This document shows, piece after piece, positions 1 to 9,900 of a stretch of DNA of 50,278 nucleotides. The stretch is from contig JAWQRN010000024.1 in assembly GCA_033557685.1 (NCBI GenBank), forward strand, positions 1 to 50,278, written 5' to 3'. The stretch's first letter is position 1; every line of letters begins with the position of its first letter. The stretch is from Sperchopsis tessellata. Its lineage: Eukaryota; Arthropoda; Insecta; Coleoptera; Hydrophilidae. Position numbers and translations under genes: made by a program. The notes under the pieces were generated by a model, which did not search any database, was not told where the DNA came from, and worked only from the letters and a program-made list of their open reading frames with translations.

Positions 1-917
1 ACTTCCTCAGGGAATCTATTTAATTGCAAACAAAATATTACAATTAGATGTATAATTAGTATTATTCTTAATATATACACTTACAACAATGTAGTCTTCT
101 ATAAGGTAAAACAGCTACACAACAAAGGACACACATCACTGGAAAATGGGCATCGAATATAAATGAACTAAACAATCCGGAAAACAACCACAAGATGAAG
201 AAAAATGCATTTCAAGCGACACATGCCACGTGCATGGATATTTTGAAATTCAGAACAAAGAAACATGTGCATAAAAACACCTGTCGGATTTCGTGGTGGT
301 TCGTCAAAATACTGGATGGGAAGCCGGGTAAGGCAGGTAGCTAATGTACCGACACAACATAAGTTACATAGGCGTGCTAAGCTCAACTATACAACGGGCT
401 AGGTTAACCAAAAAAAAATATTAAGCCACGCAGTGGCGGTCGGAAAAGAGTAGAAGAAAAATGAGAAATATGTTGTTAGTGTATTGTCTTTCGACAATCC
501 AAAGTGTCTAACTATGGTTTGCCATAACGCAAAAGGTTCATAAAAGAAAGGAGCAATTTTATTTTTAAAGGGTACAGACAAACTACCATGAAAGTTAGGA
601 ACCAGGAGAAAAAACTTTCACATAAAAATAGTAGATCAATCAAATCAATATAGTTCACCTGGTGACCCAGGTATGAGTTGGGTTTTGGTAGGATTGGGAT
701 GGATGTGCCATAGGATAGGAAAATTGCCAAATTTCTTGAATCTTGAATAATATAGTTCAGAAAATGCGTTTTTTAATTTAACCTCAGTGAAAAATCTGAT
801 CTTCCTTTATGTTAAGCGTATAGATTAGGTGCCGTTTAATGTGACTCCCGGGAAAACCATGAGGAATAGTAACCAAAACTGTCAGTGGGTTTTGTAGAGT
901 AAACGAAATAAACTTAC
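1..917. other. downstream intron or 3' flank of the kinesin gene, no exon recognised
   Basis: On the minus strand this follows the donor that ends the last visible kinesin exon. No reading frame here resembles the helix-hairpin-helix tail found at the end of NOD and KIF22, and no poly(A)-proximal exon could be supported. The open frames are short and of random composition. The gene therefore most likely continues to the left of the window. Confidence 0.5.
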
Positions 918-3900
918 CTTTTTGGTGTAAATTCAGGCATTTCAAAATTGCTGTAAGAAGATATCCGCTTACTTCTTCGGACAGATTTAGGTGATACAAA
1001 ATATGAATTGGAATTATTTGGATTAAATGTATTGTTCACAAAACTCTGGTTATTTTTAAGCAATTTTTTAAGATGACTTGATTGTACTATCTCTAATCTG
1101 GAAGTACCATGTGACACCTCTTTCCTAGAATTCATGAGGGATAGCCTCGTACTTCTTCTGACTGTTGTTGGTTTTATAAAAATGGCAGAATTTTGCAGAC
1201 AGTACTTGGTCTCATTGGGAACTTTAGAGATCTTAAAAAAAAAAATTCTTTAAAAATAACTGCATAAAAACGCTATAGTAAATGTTTGTTTTGATAGACT
1301 GACGAATGTCTTAACGGAATAATGAAAGTTTAGGTTAGTGAAATGAATCCTTATTAATCAGGAATGCTCTTAACAAAGTTGAAAATTATCATGCAAAAAA
1401 TAGTAATAAAAATAAAATAAGATTGTATAAGCTGGTCAAAAACTTCTTCTATTGTACATATTGCATGTCGCTTCAGCCTCTTTAGTTTTGTTTTAAATTG
1501 TTTCATAATATCTCTGTACTGCAAGAGAATTACCCAGACCCAAGGATCCAGATGCTAGCATCTTGTATTATCCAAAGCCGCCCTGGCATATCTAGATATT
1601 TAGGAAAGAGGCAATATATATACAGCCAGTTTCACTACGGAGGCGGTTAGACTATAAGCAGATACCAAATTGAATCGGCGAGGGTGCTTCCTGCAGTTCT
1701 GACAAATCTAGCAGAGTAAAGTATTCGGTCGATTAATATACCCACTACAAATACAGTTGTATAACTTATTATTGTGTTAATATAAATAAGTACACTTTGA
1801 ATTTGTTGAATTGTTATTTGTGTGTCTACTTACATTTGTTTCTTCAAGTCGTTGAAAGGTTTTCTCTTCTTCTATTTCAAGATCAGGAGTTATAGTTTTA
1901 CTTACTGCTCGTTCAAAAGGTGTATTCTCTTTGCCCATGGAATTATCTCTAATTTCTAGTGTGATCTTATTCAGTAAATTATTATTTACACTGAGAGGTG
2001 TATAAGAAGTCTTAGATAATCTTGTACTACGTCTTGGAGCTACAGGTGTTTTTGGTATAGGAGAAACATCATGTAATGGCAAGAATTCATCATTATTCTC
2101 ATCTTCAAGTGAATCTTCAAATGCTAAACTTTTCCTTGCAAAGTCCTAAAAATGCAACAAAAAACTACATTGACCATGGATATAGATTTAGCTCAGCAAA
2201 ATGACTACCAGTGCATCTTTGAACATACTTGTATAATCTACTCTCATGTATAGAATACTGATACATAATTGTGAAAGTCAAATTTGTCACAATCATTGGA
2301 GACTTCAATTCTAAAATTGGGATAAACACAAACGAGGATATCTCGAACGTAGGCAAATTTTGTCTTGGGCAGAAGAATAACAGAGGAGAAATGCTAATTA
2401 ACTACTGTAGAAATGAAAACCTGTTCTGTTTGAACTCCTTCTTTCAAAAACCTCCGCAAAGAAAATGGACTTGGATAAGTCCAGACGGTACAGTTAAGAA
2501 CGAAATCGACTACATCATAACCAACAGAAAGGATATATGCCAAGATGTCACTGTTCTTAACCGATCCAATATTAATAGCGATCATCGTATAGTTCGAGCT
2601 ACCATAAAAATAAATACGAGAATTGAAAGGAATAAATTAATATACCAACAAAACTACCCAACGTTAGAGGTGTTAAGCAATAACAAAGACGCATTCCAAC
2701 GCACTCTAAACACTAAACTAGGCGAACCAAGAACACTCCTACAATTCGGAATAGATGAACTATCAGAACACATCACAAAGAGCATCCAAGTTGCAACGAA
2801 GGGAATATGCTCAAAACAAAAAGAAAGCTCGAAGAAGATTCGTACGCATACAAGAAACTTAATAGAACTAAGAAGAGGAATGGATAGGGAGGCACAAGGC
2901 TACAAAGAAATTAAGAAAGACATCAACAAGAATATCTGTAAAGATCTAAGAGACCACAAAACAAAGCTGATAAGAAATACAATAGAAGATAACAAAAGTA
3001 TGAAGGTTCTAAGATCCAAATGGAAGGCCAAGGATGACCAAAATAAGAGACAAAGATGGCATTATAGTCAGTAACCGAAAAGAGATCACAGATGCTGTTC
3101 AGGATTTTTTATATAAAGTTGTACAGTTCCATAGCCAAGGATGATCGATATGGTTATCAGAAATAAAAAATCTAAAACGGGAGATTCGAAGAGATTCCTG
3201 AAATAGATACAGGCGAACTAATGGCAGCACTAAATCAGATGAAAAACAGAAAAAGTCCAGGCGAAGATCAGATCACAAGCGAAACGATTAAAATGGGGGG
3301 CGAATCAGTTCTGGAAAGTGTTCGAATCCTTCTAAATAAATGTCTGTCAGAAGGAAAATCCTGATATACAAAAAAGGAGTCAGACAGAACATCGATGATT
3401 ACCGTCCCATCAGCTTGTTATCGCACCTATACAAGCTACTTACAAAGATTGTAACAAACTGGCTAACTTATAAAATGGACTCATACCAACCATGCGAGCA
3501 AGCCGGATTTCGCATGGAATTCGGTACTATAGACCATCTGTAGACACTTCGCACTCTCATCGAAAAAAAGCACAAAAGAGTACAATATATCAATGCACAT
3601 GGCCTTTATAGACCACCAGAAGGCTTTTGATTGCGTCGAAACCTGGGCAATACTAAGATCCTTGGACAATCCGAGAATCGACTCGAGGTACTCAAACCTT
3701 ATCAAATATTTGAAAACACGACTATCCAAGTGAAAATCGATGAGGATTCCCTGATAGATAAAATCAAGATCAAACGAGGAGTGCGGCAAGGGGACGCAAT
3801 CTCGCCGAAAATATTCACATTAGCTCTGGAAGATGTGTGAAGGGTATCAAAGTCGACGGAATGCGCCTCAATCACTTGTGTTTCGCAGACGGTATTGTAG

Positions 3901-6900
3901 TCATTGGGAGTACCGCGGAGGAGCTTGAGAGTATGATTCAAGAACTTCTCCAAGAGTCAGTAAAAATCGGACTTGAAATGAATCTGACAAAAACTAAAGT
4001 CATGAGCCCCAAAAATATCCTGGTAACCATCAATAATCATCCCATCGAAACAGTATCAGAATATATTTATCTAGGCCATAAAATTCAAATTGGAAAAGAA
4101 AACCAGACTTCCGAAGTTGCAAGAAGAATAGGCCTTTCCTGGGGGGGCTTTTGGTAAATTGAGCTATATTCTAAAATGCAGGGAATTCTCTCCCTGTAAA
4201 ATCTTCAAAGGAGGATATTCGAATCCTGTGTACTGCCGGTACTCACCTATGGCCTTGAGACGATGTTGATGACTCGCAAACCATGCAGCAGGCTACAAAC
4301 CACACAGATGGCAATGGAAAGGACTATGCTCGGAATTACTCTAAGGGACAAGGTTTGGAATGAAGAGATTCGAAGGAGAACCGGAGTGACGGAGGTGCTG
4401 GTAAGAGTGGTGCAGCTTAAGTGGCGATGGGCCGGCCACGTAGAAAGGCAAGACCCGGATAGGTGGACAAAGAGGACCTCAACTTGTCGTCCCAGAGAGA
4501 CCAAGCGTAGCGTTGGCAGACCCCAGAGACGATGGCGAGACGCCATCCAGAATATCACAGGAAAGAACTGGATCCAAAATGCAGCAAACCGGAAGAATTG
4601 AAAATTTTTGGAAGAGGCCTACATCTAGGAGTGGACTAAGGAGAAAAGAATTGTGAATGGTTCTAGAAGGTAGAGAATGCCTAGAGTCTTCAAGATATTT
4701 CATTTAGAGAAAGATATGATCTATCTAGAAAATTTGATATGTGTAAAAATGATAGTAGCAGAATGTGAAGAAGGGCTTTGCAAGATTTATTTCAAAGTTT
4801 CTAAATCAAATTTATGTTTCCTTGTTGTTTCTTGTGATATATAATCAGAGTGCTTTAAATTTATTATGTTAAATATATTTTTCATTATAACTGCCAGGTA
4901 TCGATCAGTTATAATAATACTTTGTTTCAATATGTCTATATTCATATCTAAGGCGATGATCGTTCTCATATTGTTTTAATCCATTATAGAATCCATGAGT
5001 TCTATGAAGTGTTCAAAGTCTGCCTGAGGAGGTCTATACATAGCTACTAGATTGAGTTACTCAAGCATTACATTAACCCATTCCCTACCACGATCCCCAT
5101 GTTGGGTTCGTTGTTTTCTATGGTCAGCAGTTGATAGATGCCATTTTTGTGTAGTTGGCAACATATTATTTCTTATAACAGTTCATTTGAGTGAAGTAAT
5201 ATCAAAAAGTCTTAGTTTTGCCTGTTGTTTTGAATTTAGCAGCCAATACAGTGAAAATACTGGGATAAATCATGCATAAAATTATTTTTCTCAAAGGCAA
5301 TAATTTTCAATTATTTATAATTGCATGCATTCAAGATTTGTCACATGGTTAATTTGTACATTATTGTAACTAACAGTAGTGTACAGTATGAATGTTGTTT
5401 CCGGGTGGTAACCGTGTAGAGGCTCTGACAAGTGCCGACATTTTGTCAGAGCCTCTACACGGTTTCCACCCGGAAACAACATTCATACAGATACTAACCG
5501 TGGAAGTCTATTACATTTAGTAGTGTACAGTTTTCTTTCAAATCATTACATTTGATATTATGGTTGTTTTAATGATGATAACCATTTGGGGATCGTGGAA
5601 AGTACAATGTTAAAAATTGATGATATAACATAGTATTATTTATTTTAAATAATTACTTTCTCTAATTTTTAGATATGGGTACCAGACAATTTTTCTCACT
5701 TACTCAATTAGAAGATATGATTAATGATCCGCATTTCTTCAATGAGGATGTACCAGACGCAGTGGTACATATCGAACTTCCATCCGATAACGTTGATGTT
5801 TTTTCAGATTTAGAAGACTTTGATGAAGATGTATTAGAAGATACATATCCAAGAGATGTACCTGGCAAAGTTAAAGTTCATTTTTGTGCAATTCCTATAG
5901 CATCTACGTATAGTGCTAGTCATACGGCATCTACGTCTAGGCAATCGGACGAAAAGATTCTACCACCAAAGCGTCAGAAAAAAATTAAGTCTACACCAGA
6001 TTGGCTTAGAACAAAACCTGATTTTGCATAGGAGATGGATCAAGATAATAGAATTTCAGAAATGAGACAACATCTGAAAACAACACTTGCAGGAAAATCT
6101 CCCGCCGAAGTCTCCGAAGGTTATAACCTATATTGTGAAGCAGTCCGTCATATACGCAGTGCAAAACAATCGCCATCTATTTACTTTTTCAGTAGAAAAT
6201 TCCTTGGGTTTCTGTTGCCTACAGGATGTCATTCTTTACCACAAGAGCATATGTACTGGTGTGAGGATGAAGATGTCTGCATCGGAAGTGTGAGAAATTT
6301 TTAACAAGAAAGACATCTTGAAATAAAAAGGAATTTGCATTTCAATGATAAATCGAAAATATGAGCTCAACACACTACAAACAGTTTCAAAATAAGTCCA
6401 CTAATTACAAATATGAAAGAACAATTTAAAAACTTTCGAGTGATATCCAAGAATTTAAGTATCGACGAGCAAATGATGGCCATCACTATTTGAAGCAGTT
6501 CATATGAGGAAAGCCGATATGATTTGGATTCAAACAGTGGGCTATGTGCTTTCCCGAAACAAGTTATTGCTTTCATGCTGAATTGTATGAAGGAAAGGAC
6601 TATTTTTGCTTATCTAATTGATATGACACTGGTGAATTCCTATGTCTCGCTAATAACAGTAATATACCGCTGCGAGAATTTAGGAGAAACATTACAAGGG
6701 TCTACTCGCACACTTCATCAATTATCTCAAACCCAAAAAATGTTCGCAGACCATGTTTCCAAAAATTATCCCAGGATCAGGTTCCAGAAAATGTAAGAAA
6801 AGACCCTATAGGACATCATTTAGACAGAACCGGAAGGGAAACAGCCATATGTAAGAAGAATACAAGAAAACAATGTTCAAAATGCAATGTTGTACTTCAC

Positions 6901-9900
6901 ATGGATTGTATAATATATTGGCATAATTTGTAATTATCAAACTCTTTTTATAACTTAATCAAATATTATTAACAAAATTACCTATTATTTATTACTAGAC
7001 CTGCCACGATCCCCAAATGGGATTTTGTATAAATCTTAATTTTTTTCAACAATGGTTGGACTATCTTCAGGTTTTCCTGGAGATAACCGTGTGCTAGTCT
7101 AGAAATAATAATTATTTCTAGACTAGCACTTGCGAGAGCTACATGTTATTCTATTATTAACACTTTTTAGAGATGGCCGGCACCTACAACTAGCACTTTT
7201 CAGAGCTACATGGCAATGTTTAATTAGCACTTTTAAGAGCTACATGTTTTGATAATGTCCCCTGCAACGGTGGACGAAACGTCGGCAAAAACAAAAGTCA
7301 ACACACGGTTATCTCCCGGAAAACCTGAAGATATTTACTGTGGCCGTGGAAGTCTACATACTGAATTAAATGGTTGGTCTATTTTATTAATTTAACTTGC
7401 AAATATACTTTTAAGTTATGGGTTAAATATATAGCAATTGTTTTGGATTTTCTCCAGGTTGTTTTTTATATATACTTATTCATTAAAAAAGCTAAAGGTC
7501 CCAATATTGAACTCTGCACCACCCCAGAATCAGCCATCAGAACAAGTATCACATTAGGAAAATAGCCTTGCTGAAATCTTTCTCTTAAAAAAACAACTAA
7601 ACTGTGTAAGAATGAAGGTTAATAAAGTGCAAAATAAATAAAAATAGAAATATTAAAAGATTTACCAAACATTTCTGTACCATACGATTCACAGATGGTT
7701 GTTGAGGTTCCAAAGGACTGCTGCGTGCTCTTAATTTGCTCGCAGTTTTATTTTGCCTCATTTCACTTCGCACTAGCCTAGAAATTTCATTTTGTAACTG
7801 TCTCAAAGGTACTCTGCAACATAGAAATATACATGTAAATACAAAATCTGTCTTAGGCTATAAGTAAGTAAATGATTTTTATTTTAAAAGGAAAAGTTGA
7901 ACACACTATGTTTTAAAATTTGCGTAAAAAAAAATTATTATGAAATAACAATAATACACAATATTACGTTAAATTATATATCACCAGTTTCAATTTAAAG
8001 TATCTACACATCCAAAAAATCCTTGAACATAAATAAAAATATAGGTAAAATTAAACATTAAATATGCAACTTACGCTGGACTAATTACTTTAGGTGAAGG
8101 TCTAGGAATATTGTCTTTGATTTTCATTAAAGTTTTCTCCAATTTCTCCATAATATTTTTCTCCATTGCTGCCACACATTTCCTGATGATAGGACTCAGA
8201 CTCTCTTGTTGAGAAGTCATCGAAGAAAATGTTGCAGAGAACAAAGACTGTGCAGATTCATCATTATTTATAAAAGACATTGGATTAGTACTTAACAAAG
8301 TCGAATTGACAGAGCGTGGTTTTTTCGCAACCGTAGATGCATGAAACTGGTAAGGATACGGTTTTTTCCATGGTGTTTTTGGTTTGACAGCAGAACCAAC
8401 TTTGGGTTTTGGTGTATCTATAGATTTACTGGAAGCAATTATAATGCAGCTTGGGTTCTCCTTCTTAAACAAAAATAATATGTGCAACATTTTTATATAG
8501 TTACATAACCCGTGTATCTCTTAAAAATACGTCTTCAATTTTACTCTGGTTAAATTTTTAATATAATAAGAGTTGAGAAGATCATGTACGACTCTGGTAA
8601 AAGAGTGGGGTCTTTTCAACGGCTCAAATGGTACAGAGCCCAATGTGAATAGTATCTGGTAAAAAACGACCCATTAGATTGAGTGTGTTACTCGAAGGTT
8701 GTGACGCAGTGGGTCCCAAAAGACATGCATCTTTATTGAGTCGAGAGATACAGTTCTCAATGCCTCCAATCACGACTTTGTCAATCCCTAACCAATGCTG
8801 CAGCATGTCGGTTGGTCTTAATAGAATAGAATATACGATCGTGGTATGTATTTACTGATATTTATAGTGAAAATGATGAACTGCTCTGCATACTTTACCA
8901 ATCTGCTGCAAATGTTCTTGGATGGTCGACCAAGGTTGGTTAAGAGTGTTTGACAGTTTCTCGATCGTCTGACACGGATTTGTTTTCACTTCCGCCCTTA
9001 ACACGTCATTGTCTAGAGTTGTTGGTCTTCCTGATCAATACAAGTTGGAAAGATCAAAATTACTGGATATGAACTTAGAAAACCACCCTTGGGATTTACG
9101 AACGTCTAATGCCCAAAATTACACAAAAAAAATTTATGATTTCATTATTTATAAGTAAACAAGTCACTTTAACCTTAATATGTCTTTGGCACGGCTTTGA
9201 AGTACACAATGAGCTGATAAATGATTGCAAATATTAACATGCGCAGAAACGACATTACTGTCTGGTTCCCCCAATAATATAAAATTCTATCAATTATTCT
9301 ATTTTAAATATATTTATAACTTACCTTGTATTTTTCAATAATGCTGTTAATTTCTGGTCTATTTTTGATCTTTTTGGTTTTCTGGGCAAAATCTAACGTT
9401 TGTATTGTTTCGTTTATATCATCCACATTTGGACTAACACATGCTATTAGTGTTACAAAATTATTTTGGTTCAATGAATCTGAAGGAAAAAACAAAAATA
9501 AAATATTTTAATAAATAAAATAGGAAGTTCTAGGAGAAACGGATTATTTTGTTTTGGTAAAAAGAACAATCTACAACTGTAGAAATATTAAATGTAATAG
9601 ACTTACATGGTTATTATCTATATGAATGTTGTTTCCAGGAGGAAACCGAGTAGAGGCACTGGTACGTGCCGACGTTTCGTATAGTTTTGCCCGGGACATT
9701 TTCAAGGCAAGTGATGTTACTTCAACGAATGAATTCACTCCACTGAGTCACTCACCTTGAAAATGTCCCTTGCAACAGAAGAAAAAACTTGGGCACTTAT
9801 CAGAGCCTCTACACGATTTCCACTCCGAAACTACATTCATACTGAAGAAATAGATTGAAAGTCATGAAATTAAATTTCCTTAGCTGCACAGTTTATGACT

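Noticed and set aside
168..386. Minus-strand 72-codon frame that might be the kinesin's last exon.
   Set aside because: No splice acceptor in the required phase was convincing and there is no helix-hairpin-helix or other family similarity.
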